Origin: Macrocystis pyrifera
Taxonomy: Eukaryota > Sar > Phaeophyceae > Laminariales > Laminariaceae
Assembly: GCA_031763025.1 (NCBI GenBank)
Contig: JASSKH010000003.1
Coordinates: 11,046,734 to 11,110,733 of the forward strand
Reading direction: 5' to 3'
DNA length: 64,000 bases
The notes under the pieces were generated by a model that saw only the letters and a list, made by a program, of their open reading frames with translations, did no database searches and was not told where the DNA came from. Made by a program: the position numbers and the translations under genes. Shown here in pieces: positions 20,778 to 32,010 of the stretch; positions within the stretch are counted from its first letter, which is position 1; each line of letters opens with the position of its first letter.

Positions 20778-21555
20778 GTATTCATTATTTAATAGGGGGG
20801 GGGGGGGGGGGGAGAAAATATGGTTGACGTATGGTGGCACCCAGGTTTTTTACAGTATCATACCTGGTACAGTCCTAGCAGTACCACTGCCGCTACTATA
20901 CAACTACGGGGGAACATGCAGTAGTAATCAGGACCAAACATCCTCAGTAAAAATACTGGAAAAATAGGTGAGTTTTTAGTGTATATGATGAGTCCTGGTT
21001 ACTATGGCCCTTCGCAATAATACTGCTACTACTACCACTCCTACTACTACTGCCAACACTACTACTACCACCACTACTCCTCGTACTACTATCGCGGGGG
21101 ACCATAGTTAATAGGACCAAATATTGTTGGTTAAAAGAGAAAAATATGAGTATTACGGGGGTCCATAGTTAATAGGACCAACTATAGTTAGTAAAAATAC
21201 CTCAATATATAGGTTTTTATGTATGCCATAGGTCCTGTTAACTATAGACCCCCCGTAATACTACTAGTACAGCCACCACCACCACTACTATGAAAACATG
21301 AACCTAGTACAACCACCGCTGCCCCTTTTTTGTCGAAAATAAAACAAAACCCGCCACAGCTACAGAGCAACGCGCCGTGCAGAAGTAGGTGGAGTAAGTC
21401 GAGGAGAAGCGCGTTTGCTCGTATTCATACCTGCGCTGGATTGTGCGGGTTCCACAACAAGCACTCCGGGTCCGCCAGGAGCTTGTGCGAGGTCACCTTG
21501 GTCGGAGCTCGTGCGTCAAGCAGCGCCAGCACTCGGTCATACCTTCTCGCGATCG

Positions 21556-21587
<32 letters not shown>

Positions 21588-22601
21588 GGCAGAGGCAGAG
21601 GCAGAGTCGGAGGCAGCGGCAGCAGGGTGGGAAGGATTCACAAAAAGAACCAACATCATCGTGTTCGTATGGTACATCGCGGCAAAAAAAGGGGGGGAGG
21701 GGGGGTCGGCTACGGGACGCAGCAGCTAATTCCACAAAAGAAAAAAAAAAAAAACACCAAGCACGGAGGAAGGAAATAGACAGGAACGAAACTAAACAGA
21801 ACGGACACGGGAAATAAACCAAAAAATATTTTACCTGCAGACGAAGAAAAAACGGACTGAAAAAGAAACAGAAAACAACAAAGAAACGATGGAAACACGC
21901 GCACAACACACACGCGCGCGAGCGGTGCCAACAGATCAAGAAGCAGGCAAACAAACAAACAGACACACTGACAGTCTGACTGACAGACAGACCGACAGAC
22001 CGACAGACTGACAAGACAGGCAGACAGACAGACAGACAGACAGACCGACAGACTGACAAGACAGGCAGACAGACAGACAGACAGACAGACAAGACGTCGA
22101 AAAAACAAACACTAAATATCAAACATGTTTGCCCCCCCCGCCCCCCCTCCCCCCCCCCCCCCCTCCCTCACCCTACTGTGGCGATGACGGTAGCCTCCAC
22201 CGGATGCCACGCCACCCCCTGCACCTTGTCCTTGTGGTGGGTCAGCGTTGCCGAGCATCGTTGCGTCGTTATGTCCCACACCTACCGTCGACGGGACGGG
22301 GGGGGATTCGGTTCGTGCGAGGTGGCGCGGAGAAGTAAGGCTAGGGCTCTCGTTTAGGGTGGGAGAGAGAGGGGGGGGGGGGGGACACAAGAGCAAGCGG
22401 TTTTTGTGAAGAAAAGGCAGGCGGTGTGGCCGTGGTTGAAGATGCCAGGAGGCGGTCCGTTTACCCCTGGAATAGACAGCAAAATCTGCCTTCATTTTCT
22501 TTCGACTTGACACCAAACCACCAGGTTTTGGTGGGGAACACTCGGTCCCAGACACAACCCTTGACAGCAGCACGTTTGTCGGCGGCGGTGGAGGCGGCGG
22601 C

Positions 22602-22659
<58 letters not shown>

Positions 22660-24250
22660 GTGGTAGTACGTAGTAACGGCGGCAACACCAACAACAACCC
22701 ACAACCTCACTGATGAATGCTGATGTTTCGTTCACCCTCCTCCGTCCCCCCCCCCCCCCCCATTCTCTGTCTCCAAACATGTGAACGCGCTCATGCAGAT
22801 CCCATCCCACCCGGTGAACATGATCTACAGATAGATCGTGCTCACAGCAGATCAGGAACATCAGGGATCTATCTATCGAGCAACGCCACGGCATCTATCA
22901 CGGGCGACCATAGTAAATAGGACCTACGGTACACACAAAAATCTACCTGGTATATATTTCTCTATTTTTACCAACAATATTTGGTCCCATTTAACATGCC
23001 CCCCCATAACAGGGGTGGCGGCTTATTTGTCTGCGCTTCTCACATGAATGAGGAGTTCCAACTATCTCTGACCCGAAACTATGAAATCGGAGTAAAATAA
23101 AAATAACAAAAAAAAAAATGCGCCCAAACCCGATCAACATTTCTATGCGCCCAAACCCGATCAACATTTCTATGCGCTACAGCAGCAGCAGTCCTAAACA
23201 ACAAATATACTACAGCAGCAGCAGCAGCAGTCAAAGTGTCATACAAACCGGTACACTATTAACAACACTACTAGTTTGCTCGCTTGAGGAGCCAAGCCGG
23301 TCGGAACAAAACAAAAAAGAGCCAAAGAGAGCAAATGACCCCCCCACCGTCGGATGGGTCTTCGTAATATCTGCCCCCCGAACGAAATTCCCACGTCACG
23401 CCAGGACATGGGGGATCTATCTGATCTGATCTGTGTCCGAACATGATCTACACACAGATCGATCGTGCAGCAGATCTCACGCACACGAGGGATCTATCTC
23501 ATCTTGCGCTGAAGTTCCCTACTAGGTCATGGCATGGCGGACCTGATCTGGGTCCGAACATGATCTACACACAGATAGATCGTGCAGCAGATCTCACGCA
23601 CACGAGGGATCTATCTAATCTGCGCTGAAGCTCCTGGGTCATGGTACGGCGGAGATGATGCGTGTCTGAACATGATCCACAGATAGATCGTGCAGCAGAT
23701 CGTGCACATCAGGGATCTATATGTATAACTGCCGCGAACTTCCTATAGGTCATGCGTGACATGGGGGGGTCAATCTGATCCGTGTTCGAACACTATCTAC
23801 AGATAGATCGTGCAGAAGGTCATTGACGCGTGACACCGTAGACGTGGCACTCTTTGTCGCTAAAATAGTTGGAAGGTCAAAAAAAATCGTTTTTACGCAA
23901 TTCTATAGTTTTGTATTTTACCCACGCAGGCCAAATTGTACTTTTCGTTTTTTTCTAAAATCACTTTTAGGGTGAGGTATACAAGCTCCTACACTACAAT
24001 CAAGTCAAAAACATAAAAAAAAATAAAAATAAAATGGCGCGTCTTATCATTTCTCTCTGCCCCTCAAAATCCCTGGATCGTGAACTGGGGATCTGTCTGA
24101 TCTGTCTCGGGAGACGGCGTGCAAGCGATCGTTACCTTGACGGTGTTGTCCCCGGAGCCGCTGGCCAGCACGTGCCTGTGCTCTCTGTTCCAGCTCAGCG
24201 ACAGCACGGCATCGGTGTGGCTTCCCGGCACGGTCTGTCGCCTCCTCGCC
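18170..24250 (-). CDS. PWP1: periodic tryptophan protein 1 homologue (WD40), partial gene model
   Basis: PWP1 is a nucleolar WD40 protein needed for rRNA transcription and 60S ribosome assembly. Minus-strand exons in order: 24250-24136, 22281-22172, 21545-21431, 19599-19402, 18309-18170. Phases join exactly: DNTVK joins VWDITTQRC; ATV then Gly-Arg-Tyr-Asp-Arg; NPHNPAQ joins VLTGSEDG. Diagnostic segments in PWP1 order are SHTDAVLSLSWN, VLASGSGDNTVKVWD, LTHHKDKVQGVAWHP, YDRVLALLDAR, LTGSEDGVVCCRDVR, FTAHEKGVSSVSF, ATCSEDKTVRVWDV and LLATAGSKGHVALW. This covers the family's core and last WD repeats, about residue 250 to near 480 of the human protein. The acidic N-terminal third and earlier repeats should lie above 24250 but were not found, and the tail after the donor at 18169 is uncertain (see 16838-17060). 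Donors are GTAACG, GTGAGG, GTATGA, GTCGGT and GTACAG. Confidence 0.88.
18640..19290 (-). repeat. array of degenerate copies of the PWP1 exon/intron boundary, separated by (CCAA)n
   Basis: Inside the intron between the 19402-19599 and 18170-18309 exons, about eight segments repeat the last 35 bases of the upstream exon, encoding variants of VWDVDAEVPLQ followed by GTTGGTTGG. Copies start near 18640, 18683, 18786, 18857, 19008, 19097, 19160 and 19248; the real exon end is at 19402. Spacing is irregular (about 40-150 bases) and filled with CCAACCAACC. Confidence 0.85.
19640..19769 (+). repeat. poly(G)-core-poly(G) unit with a 51-nt right-hand G tract
   Basis: The duplicated TGTACTCGAT segment and CATGGCCGTA core extend to GACCCTCGCATC, then break abruptly into G(51). 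It begins 40 bases from the PWP1 acceptor at 19600, inside the intron. Confidence 0.85.
20415..20500 (+). repeat. dispersed repeat with a TTATCACCCAGTGTGA segment
   Basis: GGGTCTGAAATTCGTCCCAG followed by GTGCTATCTTATCACCCAG recurs at 48405-48475. Its TTATCACCC...GTGTGA part resembles the monomer of the satellite at 34965-35453. Confidence 0.65.
20539..20647 (-). mobile_element. family A MITE
   Basis: AATACGGGGGGTGGGATAG at the left with a disrupted CCATAG, TTCCCGGTAA at the right. It lies in a PWP1 intron. Confidence 0.75.
20707..20776. repeat. poly(G) tract of about 70 nt
   Basis: Followed by TGTATTCATTATTTAATAG and a second 17-nt G tract. The short spacer is a remnant of the poly(G)-bordered repeat end. 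Confidence 0.9.
20903..21019 (+). mobile_element. family B MITE
   Basis: ACTACGGGGGAACATGCAG at the left, TAATCAGGACC arm, TATATGATGAGTCCTGG and CTTCGCAATA at the right. Confidence 0.75.
21092..21150 (+). mobile_element. family A MITE, left half only
   Basis: TCGCGGGGGACCATAG through AAATATTGTTGGTTAAAAG, cut where a complete family A copy begins at 21153. Either the second copy inserted here and the other half was lost, or recombination between copies occurred. Confidence 0.75.
21153..21258 (+). mobile_element. family A MITE, complete
   Basis: TATTACGGGGG to CCCCCCGTAATA is symmetrical including the flanking TA, with arms of the TTAACTAT variant. Confidence 0.88.
22602..22658. repeat. (AGC)n microsatellite, about 19 units
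   Basis: Pure AGC run in a PWP1 intron, within a GGCGG-rich context. Apparent poly-Ala and poly-Cys frames here are artefacts of the repeat. Confidence 0.95.
22898..23010 (-). mobile_element. family A MITE with a CCTGGTA insertion
   Basis: The consensus AAAACCTATATATTT here reads AAAATCTACCTGGTATATATTT, adding seven bases after a TA. Termini TCACGGGCGACC and CCCCCATAA are degraded. Confidence 0.78.
23400..23830. repeat. tandem repeat, about 120-bp unit, roughly 3.5 copies, PWP1 intron
   Basis: Units share GTCCGAACATGATCTACA, AGATAGATCGTGCAGCAG, ATCTCACGCACACGAGGGAT and GGTCATGGCATGG. Isolated partial copies are at about 22810-22875 and 24070-24115. Confidence 0.85.
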
Positions 24251-24496
24251 CTATTAAAAAAAACACACACACACAAATACAAATACACACGAAACAAATG
24301 AGTCGAAAATAAGTTGTATGACAGGGAGAAAAGAGGCAAGAGGGCGGGGGAGGAGGGGGGGGGGGGGGGGGGGGGGTAGGGGGGGGGGGGACACACGAAA
24401 CAAATGAGTCGAAAATAAGTTGTATGACAGGGAGAAAAGAGGCAAGAGGGCGGGGGAGGGGGGGGGGGGGGGGGGTAGGGGGGGGGGGGGGGGGGT

Positions 24497-25010
<514 letters not shown>

Positions 25011-25021
25011 AGGGGGGGGGG

Positions 25022-25750
25022 GTGTACTCGATAAGAGAGATGTACTCAATCTCATGCGTGGCCGTAGTCGTATGACCATAGACCCTCGCATCCCTACAAT
25101 GCCGGGGCGGAGCACGTCGGGTTTTCACCGACCAGGCAGACATTGCTTGCACCAAGCGCGAAGCGCCGTGAGGTGTCCCGCGAGTCGCATGGTGAGCTGC
25201 ATCCTACTAAGAACCGCTTGTGAGGCGGACTTTATTGCATATGGATGACGGCTTCAACGAGTTAGTTTAATTTCCGGTGTGTTTTTTTTTTTTATCCATC
25301 ACTTTTACTTTCCAGCCCACTCGTAGGAGGTTTTACCCTCGACGATCTTCTGGACAAGCCGTGGTCACAGGTGTCGTCCCTTCTCCCCCCCGGTACGTGC
25401 CTTTATTTTTGTCGCGCATAGGGTTCAGCATTCCCACTGCTCGTCGATTTTCATCGAATGTAGCCAACTCACGCTTTCGCGCTTTCCGCTTATCAATTTT
25501 TTATGCAAGAAAAAGTCCCTATGAGCATGCACTCGGTGAGACTTGAACCCACGAAATTGATCTTGACAGGCACGCGGACCACCTACCAAGCCACCGGGGA
25601 CGCCATCTGGCCACTTCCAGAGACAGCAATGGGAGTACTATTAATACGTAACTGCCTCTTGGGTGCCTTACCTTGAACACTACGTGATACGATCAATTCC
25701 TTTGTGCAGAGCAAAGGTCTTTTACTTCGCACAAATGATCTAACTCGACG
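25022..25750 (+). repeat. poly(G)-bordered dispersed repeat, long form interrupted by a SINE
   Basis: The element runs from TGTACTCGATAAGAGAGATG to TTTCCGGTGTG at 25281, is broken by the minus-strand SINE, and resumes at TGGCCACTTCCAGAGACAG (25608) through the CTCTTGGGTGCCTTACCTTG segment. The uninterrupted join is visible at 2985-3010 in reverse complement. Confidence 0.8.
25282..25604 (-). mobile_element. tRNA-derived SINE, full length, nested
   Basis: On the minus strand the head is GGCGTCCCCGGTGGCTTGG with A-box-like GTGGCTTGGTAGG and a B box GGTTCAAGTC in an intact T-arm, then CGGAAAGCGCGAAAGCGTG, AATCGACGAGCAGTGGGAAT, the ACGACACCTGTGACCACGGC region and a poly(A) tail (poly(T) at 25282-25293). 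Nearly identical copies occur at 41877 and 57366. Confidence 0.9.
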
Positions 25751-25779
25751 ACCAGCTGTGGGGCGACCGTCAAAAAAAA

Positions 25780-26010
25780 AAAAAAAAAAAAAAACGGTAC
25801 CCTGGATGTCTAGCTCACGTAGTGAGCGGCATGTTTTACAGTGTCGTTGCCAACCGACGCCAACCCAACTCATATATAATATATATAGATAATAGGGGGG
25901 GGGGGGTACTTATTATCGAGCATGGCCGTAGTCGTATGACCATAGACCCTCGCCCTGCAATGCCGGGACGGAACACGCCGGGTTTTCACCGACCAGGCAG
26001 ACATTGCTTG
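25780..26010 (+). repeat. junction of two poly(G)-bordered repeat ends
   Basis: Poly(A) and GGTACCCTGGATGTCTAGC to CCAACCCAACTCATATATAA (the far end of the long form) meet a G(12) tract and a new core TTATCGAGCATGGCCGTAG. The mirror of this junction is at 3235-3260, which suggests head-to-tail arrays sharing the G tract. Confidence 0.6.
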
Positions 26011-26275
26011 CGTTCTTACTTCAGAAGGCACAAGTTTGTGTCCGACGGAGTTTTTTTTTCGGTGCTAAAAGGGGTTCCTCGTTCGTACGGCATGATGGGG
26101 CGCAAGCAGCATGATGATACATACCTACCTACCTACCTACCTACCTACCGTATATACCGGTGCCGCTGGGCGCTCGACGCTGCTTTTGCTGGTAGGGTGC
26201 TTGGTAACGCCAAAGTTATATAATTTGTTTTGTTCGCTATCGAGGGGTCCTCCCCCCCCCGCCAAAAGGGCTACA

Positions 26276-26350
26276 ACCTGCAGTTTCGTTTGGGGGACAA
26301 AATCACTCAAATTCCAAGTACTCTGTCCCCAAAACGAGACTGCAGTACTA
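26276..26350. mobile_element. family C MITE beside the assembly gap
   Basis: ACCTGCAGTTTCGTTTGGGG and GTCCCCAAAACGAGACTGC as inverted halves. The copy ends six bases before the N run. Confidence 0.7.
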
Positions 26351-26357
26351 AAAAAAA

Positions 26358-26457
26358 NNNNNNNNNNNNNNNNNNNNNNNNNNNNNNNNNNNNNNNNNNN
26401 NNNNNNNNNNNNNNNNNNNNNNNNNNNNNNNNNNNNNNNNNNNNNNNNNNNNNNNNN
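26358..26457. other. assembly gap, 100 N
   Basis: Exactly 100 N, a conventional placeholder, followed directly by a 72-nt C tract. The break is probably caused by the homopolymer; real missing length is unknown. Confidence 0.99.

Positions 26458-26529
<72 letters not shown>
26458..26529. repeat. poly(C) tract of at least 72 nt adjoining the gap
   Basis: Pure C with one end lost in the gap. Confidence 0.95.
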
Positions 26530-26530
<1 letters not shown>

Positions 26531-26600
26531 CCCATGGTTTTTGGAAAAAATAGGCGCTGAATTTTTATCCCGTAGGGTGTGTTATCTTGCGTGTTACTTA

Positions 26601-26711
26601 CTACGGGAGGCCATAGTAATGAGGACCCATCATAGACACAAAAACCTACATATTCCAGTATTTTTACCAAGCATACTTGGTCCTGATTACTACTGTATGT
26701 TTCCCCGTATT
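26601..26711 (-). mobile_element. family B MITE
   Basis: CTACGGGAGGCCATAGTAAT, arms GAGGACCCATCATAG and GGTCCTGATTACTACTG, right end TTTCCCCGTATTA. It is the best reference for the outer copy at 28697-28912. Confidence 0.75.
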
Positions 26712-27127
26712 AATAGGACCGTTATTATCGGAGATGAGCTTTTTTTCTCTCCAAAATCTCCAGAATTTCCAACGGGGGAGGGGGGGGGGGGGGGAAGAGG
26801 GGTTTCGCGCTTTTTTTTTTTTTTCACCTTTCAGATTATCCTGATTTTTTCTTTTCCAAATGTGTGAAATTTGACATTCCTGGTATTTCTGGGCCTCTGA
26901 ATAATAATTCCACAAATCGTGAAATCCCAAAAAATGCCTCTCCGTATTTTGATACACAACTCTTCGAAAAATTCCAAATTTTTAGAAATCCTGGGGAAAA
27001 AAAAAAAAAAAGCTCTTCGATATTAACAATTGAACGGCCCTTCGTACGGTACCAGGCATATATATATATATCTACGCAACTCTGTTGAATACGTACATAT
27101 ATATATCCAGGTACCACGCCAATGTTG

Positions 27128-27221
27128 TTTCGTTAGGTCTCGCTCGCTGCCGCAGTGCGAGCAGTGCCATGCGGCGAGCGTGGTGCGCGACTTCTTGAAG
27201 CGAACCTGCCGCATCTCCCGT
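27128..27221 (+). CDS. candidate exon, Cys-rich, unidentified
   Basis: After the acceptor TTTCGTTAG the frame reads SRSLPQCEQCHAASVVRDFL then a further Cys, and almost every third codon position is G or C, as in the secure exons. The Cys-x2-Cys pair could bind zinc. The reverse strand is also open and reads WHCSHCGSERDL, so the strand is not certain. No donor is obvious. Confidence 0.25.
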
Positions 27222-27759
27222 GCATGCATCACACGCCACAACCCACGCAACAGAGCCAGGTCGCTACGTGTGGCCGTCGGAGGTGATCGTCACATTCGAA
27301 CGTATTTGGTCCGTTTTCCCTCTTACAAAGTTTTGACGTATTCACATGCATACAAAATGAGCAAATAGAGCTATTAGTATAGGAGCTATTTTGTATTTTA
27401 GGGGGGAGGGGGGGGGGGGGGGGGCTGCTGCTGCTGCTGCTGTAAATGAAGTGTATATAGTGTGACAACAGGTAATTATAGCTTTTGATAGGGAGGTACC
27501 AGGTATTTAGTATTTAGCACTTGGGGGAGGAGGGTACTGCTGCTGCTGCTGCTGCTTGCTAGACATCAGTGGCGGTGTGTATTAATAGTATGTAGGGAGA
27601 AGGTTTTCAACGGTACGGGCGAAGGACGGCCGCGGGGGAGAAGGGGAAAGGGACACCCACTTGATACTCCGCGGGTCGGGAACCACCACCAGGTACATTG
27701 CTGCCCAAGGTGCGCCTCCCGATTGGGTATACAGGCTGCTGCACCATCTGCTACCACTA

Positions 27760-27864
27760 TTACGGGGGACCATAGCTAACAGGACCTACGGTACACACAA
27801 AAACCTATATATTTACCTATTTTTCTCAACAAAATTTGGTCCTGTTTACTACGGACCCCCGTAA
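27760..27864 (-). mobile_element. family A MITE
   Basis: TTACGGGGGACCATAGCTAAC at the left, GGACCCCCGTAA at the right; one of three copies within 420 bases. Confidence 0.85.
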
Positions 27865-27939
27865 CACTTCTCTACTTCTTCTCTACCTCTACAGTACTGC
27901 TACTATTAATAGAGCGCTATCACTACTACTAGAGCGCTA

Positions 27940-28044
27940 CTACGGGGGGCCATAGTAAACAGGACCACAAATTGTCAGCAAAAATAGGGAAACATACAGG
28001 TTTTTGTGTGTACCTTAGGTCCTGTTTACTCTGGTCCTCCGTAA
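27940..28044 (+). mobile_element. family A MITE
   Basis: CTACGGGGGGCCATAG with the internal GACCACAAATTGTCAGC variant and GGTCCTCCGTAA at the right. Confidence 0.83.
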
Positions 28045-28074
28045 TACTACTTCGTACAACCACAACCACCACTA

Positions 28075-28173
28075 GTACGGGGGGCCATAGTAAATAGGAC
28101 CAAATCTTGTTGGGTTAAAAATACGTAAATATGTAGGTTTTTGTGTGTACCGTGGGTCCTATTTACTGTGGTC
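28075..28173 (+). mobile_element. family A MITE, right terminus lost
   Basis: The left GTACGGGGGGCCATAG is intact; the right arm stops at TACTGTGGTC and runs into CATACGACGTG without the CCCCGTAA end. Confidence 0.78.
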
Positions 28174-28696
28174 ATACGACGTGTCGTCGGTGGTGTTGGC
28201 CCTGCGACTTCCGTACCGCCCCCCCCCCCCCCCCCCCCCCCCCTCCCCCCCCCCGCCCACAAGCGGGTAGCTGCGGCTGCAGCTGCAGCTCTACTTGCGA
28301 GTTTTTGACAAATCTAGACAACCGAAGCACTGCCGCGGCTTCTTCTTCTCTTCTCCTGCTGTTGCTACTGTTGCTGCCACTGCCGACGGGGGGAGGGGGG
28401 GGGAGGCGGGGTCCGGCGGCCGTTCGACTGACGCTTGGTTTGGTTTCAGTTCATGAGGGGGGTGCCACGCGTTTGGGGTCGTCTAAACGGATTGCCAGCG
28501 GAGACGAAGGAGGCAAACGCGGGGGGGGGGGGGGGGAAGGGGGGGCCGGGGACGATCGCACCATGTACCACGTATTCAACAGCGGCACCACTCTGTCCCA
28601 AAATAAAAGGATGGTTTGTTATATTAATATTCAATGAAAACCGTCCTTATCTTTCGGGATAGAGTGATAGGCAGGTAGGACTGCTATTACCGAACA

Positions 28697-28912
28697 TACT
28701 ATGGGGGACCATAGCAATCAGGACCCACCATATACACAAAAAACCTATTACGGGGGTCTATAGTTAACAGGACCTATGGCATACATAAAAGCCTATATGT
28801 TTAGGTATTTTTAGTAACAATATTTTGGTCCTGTTAACTATGGACCCCCGTAACAAATACATATTTTGTTATTTTTATCAAGCATACCGAGTTCTGATTA
28901 CCTTCCCCGTAA
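28697..28912 (-). mobile_element. family B MITE interrupted by a family A MITE
   Basis: The left part (ACTATGGGGGACCATAGCAA to CACAAAAAACC) and right part (CATATTTTGTTATTTTTATC to CCTTCCCCGTAAC) reconstitute a family B element around the insert at 28748-28853. Confidence 0.8.
28748..28853 (-). mobile_element. family A MITE nested in family B
   Basis: TTACGGGGGTCTATAG to GGACCCCCGTAA, preceded by TA. After the right end four extra bases (CAAA) separate it from the next TA. Confidence 0.85.
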
Positions 28913-29187
28913 CTACAAAAAAAAAACTACAGTACCGGTCGGTACCCATGGGTACATATTTATATTCCGCCATTTTTATCAAAAGCATATTTTGGTCCTG
29001 ATTATTGCATTACTGACTTGTGATGGAAATAATCAGAGGGCCAAACATGCTTTGATTAAACAATGGAATACAACAGGTTTTCAGTGCAAGTGATGGGGGG
29101 TCCTGATCGTAAACATAGGGGGATACGACGCTTTTCGGGTCCATCATGGGTTCTGATCGCTGCAGAGACCACAGAGATTTTACCACT

Positions 29188-29309
29188 TCACGGGGGACCT
29201 CAGTAAATAGGACCAAATACTGTCGGTAAAAAATGGTAAATATATATATACCTGGTAGGTTTTTGCGTGGACCGTACGAGTAGGTCCTATTTACCATGGT
29301 CCTCCGTAC
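29188..29309 (+). mobile_element. family A MITE with two TA-linked micro-insertions
   Basis: Compared with the consensus it carries CCTGGTA at 29251-29257 (TATATACCTGGTAGG) and CGAGTA at about 29277-29282 (CCGTACGAGTAGGTCC). It is otherwise ordinary, from TTCACGGGGGACC to GGTCCTCCGTA. Confidence 0.85.
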
Positions 29310-29458
29310 TACAGCACAGCACCCTCGCCCCGCCCCGAAAATGATAAATAGTAATGGTTTCTCACGCATGGGACACGACACCCCCACTTCACGATTCATA
29401 CATCTTTCGGGGGGCGGACATAAAGCATGGCTCATGCGCCTACTACCTACCCCTACAG

Positions 29459-29532
29459 GGGCAAAAAATAGAAATATCGTCGCTACGTTCAACATGAGGA
29501 CGAAGCTGGTCCTGATGTTTCCGCCCGAAGTG
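29459..29532 (+). CDS. candidate exon resembling the start of a NIL domain
   Basis: A pyrimidine-rich acceptor (CCTACCCCTACAG) precedes a frame reading VATFNMRTKLVLMFPPEV and then GTACAT as a possible donor in phase 0. The pattern of a beta strand followed by Phe-Pro-Pro is typical of NIL domains, found in some plastid/cyanobacterial iron-sulphur proteins and methionine transporters. The rest of such a domain was not found nearby. Confidence 0.25.
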
Positions 29533-29585
29533 GTACATACACGTTTCGCCCGAGTGAGACGGATCTGAATGACGCGGCCCTCTTC

Positions 29586-29694
29586 TTACGGGGGACCGAC
29601 CGCAGTAAATAGGACCTACGGTACACACTAAAACCTATATATTTACCTATTTTTACGAACAATATTTGGTCCTGTTTACTACGGCCCCCCGTAA
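29586..29694 (-). mobile_element. family A MITE
   Basis: TTACGGGGGACCGACCGCAG has a four-base insertion in the left arm; the right end GGCCCCCCGTAA is canonical. Confidence 0.83.
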
Positions 29695-30964
29695 ATACAA
29701 CAACAGCTCAGCATCTCATAACGGCATATATATAGTGGTATAAAATAAAAAAAAAAACAAACACCTGTGAGATCGAGGATTTGGGTCGAAACTCGTCTTC
29801 GCAAGATGTGAGCGACGCTTCGATCGCGCGTAGCACTGTACGGGTTTTGTACGGCCTCGCCATGCGGGAAGTACAGTCCGCGTATGAGGCAAGACAAAAT
29901 CTGAAGCTGCAGAGTTCGAGGAGTGGGTGTGTCTACGTACCTGGCTTATTTTGGGAACTAACCGGAAAAAAAAATCGAAGTTGCACGTAGCTTGTCACGT
30001 CGGACAATGTTTCCCGTGTTATACCAGGGCCCCTGCCCTACCAGCGTGCGAGGATAAGACATATATCAGCTATATATACCTGGTATCTGGTACGTATGAA
30101 TGGTATGTAGATGAACCGCGAGTAGATCATGAACTAATCGATGCGTGAACAGTTAGTTGATAAGGACGGTGTGTCCTCCTGGTAGCACAGGAGTAGGAGC
30201 GACCGCCACTTTTTCTTCTTTTTTTTTCTGACACCCCCGCTTAAGGCGGCAGCAAAACCCGCCACACATATTTTATGTCCACACCAAATTTTTTGTTGTT
30301 GTTGTTGTTGTGTGTGTGTTTTTTTTGCAAGATATATTTTTCCTTTTATTAGTTTTTTTGGATCCTATCCATCACCCGGCTCTCCAGCTCAAGCCCCGTA
30401 CAACAGGTATATAGCAGCACACGTGCCACACAGCTTTTTTACGCGCGGCGGCATACGAAAGCACACTATTTTGTCGTGTATTTTGCTCAAAAAACCCGTC
30501 GGGGCATGAGAGGGAAAGCGCGACAAAATGAGAGGGCGGCTTACAGGATCGACCTCACGAGCATTCCGGGGGCTGCCGGGCTGGACACACACGGGCGTGC
30601 ACACCCACATCAATTCAAGGGTCCAAGCTAAAGTACAGTCAGTCGTGCAACAAGTAACGCTGATGCATCGCATCCAAGCATGAGTGTCGAGGGGATTTTT
30701 CGATCTCACTGCCGAGGTGTGTGCGTGTGGGTGTGTGTGTGTGTTTTTTTTTTTTTTCCCTTCCTTCCAAAACTTGTATTGTCACTCTGTGGGCGTGATT
30801 GTAAGAGCCGCTCGGTCTTCATATGGATGCCTAAAAGTTTATTATATTTTCGGCCAGAGAGGCACGTAGCACTCTGGACCTACACGTAAAAGGACCAATT
30901 GGTCTTCCTGTCAATTGCCTGAAAAGAGCTCCTCGCGCCCGTGGCATTATTTACTGCTGCCGTT

Positions 30965-31060
30965 GCGCCACGGTAAATAGAACCAAACATCGCTAGTAAA
31001 AGTAGGTAAATAGATAGGTTTTTGCGTGTACCGTAGGTCCTATTTAACAGGTTCCCCGAA
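30965..31060 (+). mobile_element. family A MITE, strongly degraded
   Basis: The internal CCAAACATCGCTAGTAAAAG and CCGTAGGTCCTATTTAACAG are recognisable; both TTACGGGG termini are lost. Confidence 0.6.
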
Positions 31061-31745
31061 GTATATATGGAGCTCCTCGCGACTGCTGCGGTGCCACGTG
31101 TGGTTTTCTCGCTGTGGTGCGGATGTGAGATACCCGTTGCTGCTCCTGCTGCTGTATCGAGTACCACGTGCAAATGCTGTCGCTCGCTACGCGTGTGCCC
31201 TCATAGATAGATGCTTCGAAAGTAACAAGCGTAAATGTTCGATCGACGAGCGGCGGCGGGGGGGTGCTGAAACTATAACTCTTTGGCGGACAAAAAAAAA
31301 AAAAACAGGCATGTGCTGCATGTAGTATATACGAACCGGAGGGAGAAGGGGAAGGAAGACACATTTGACCGCGGCCTGGTCGGGGTTGAGGTTGAGGGGG
31401 GGGGGGGGCTTTTCCCTTGTTTTGTTAGCTTGATTCTGCTGGCCGAAGTCGGCATCTGGTTGCTGCTGCTGCTGCTGCTGCTGTTGTTGCTGCAGGCGAG
31501 CGAACTTCTAGGTACCGTAGTCGATCTTATGTCGGCGACTCTGACGTCAGATTTCAGCAAGATGTTGCCTTTTTACTATGATGCGTACCTGGTCCTACAC
31601 ATGGATTAATATTACTAGTAGTCGTATTACGACTCAACGAGGGGCCACAAAAGCCGCAAAAAGCTATTCGCTCTGATCCTGTTGTTAAGTTATCAAAACT
31701 TCTTTTTTTCTCCCGACTTTTCTACCAGTTGTTTCACCAGAAACT

Positions 31746-31782
<37 letters not shown>

Positions 31783-32010
31783 GCTTTCGAAAGAGTGTGC
31801 ATCGGATCGAGCTGTTCGTCATACCCCCTCAATCAAAGCCTGGAGGGGGGCGGGGGGGGGGGGGGGGGGGGGGGGGTCTGCCGCCGGCGCAAAGCAACTG
31901 CACATGGAAACCTGCTGCTTGCTTCAATAGGCCCATCAAACTTTTTGCGCGAATTCTAGCAGGTATTCTCTACATTCGGGGAGTATCGGGCTGACCCTAT
32001 CGAGTCCCTT

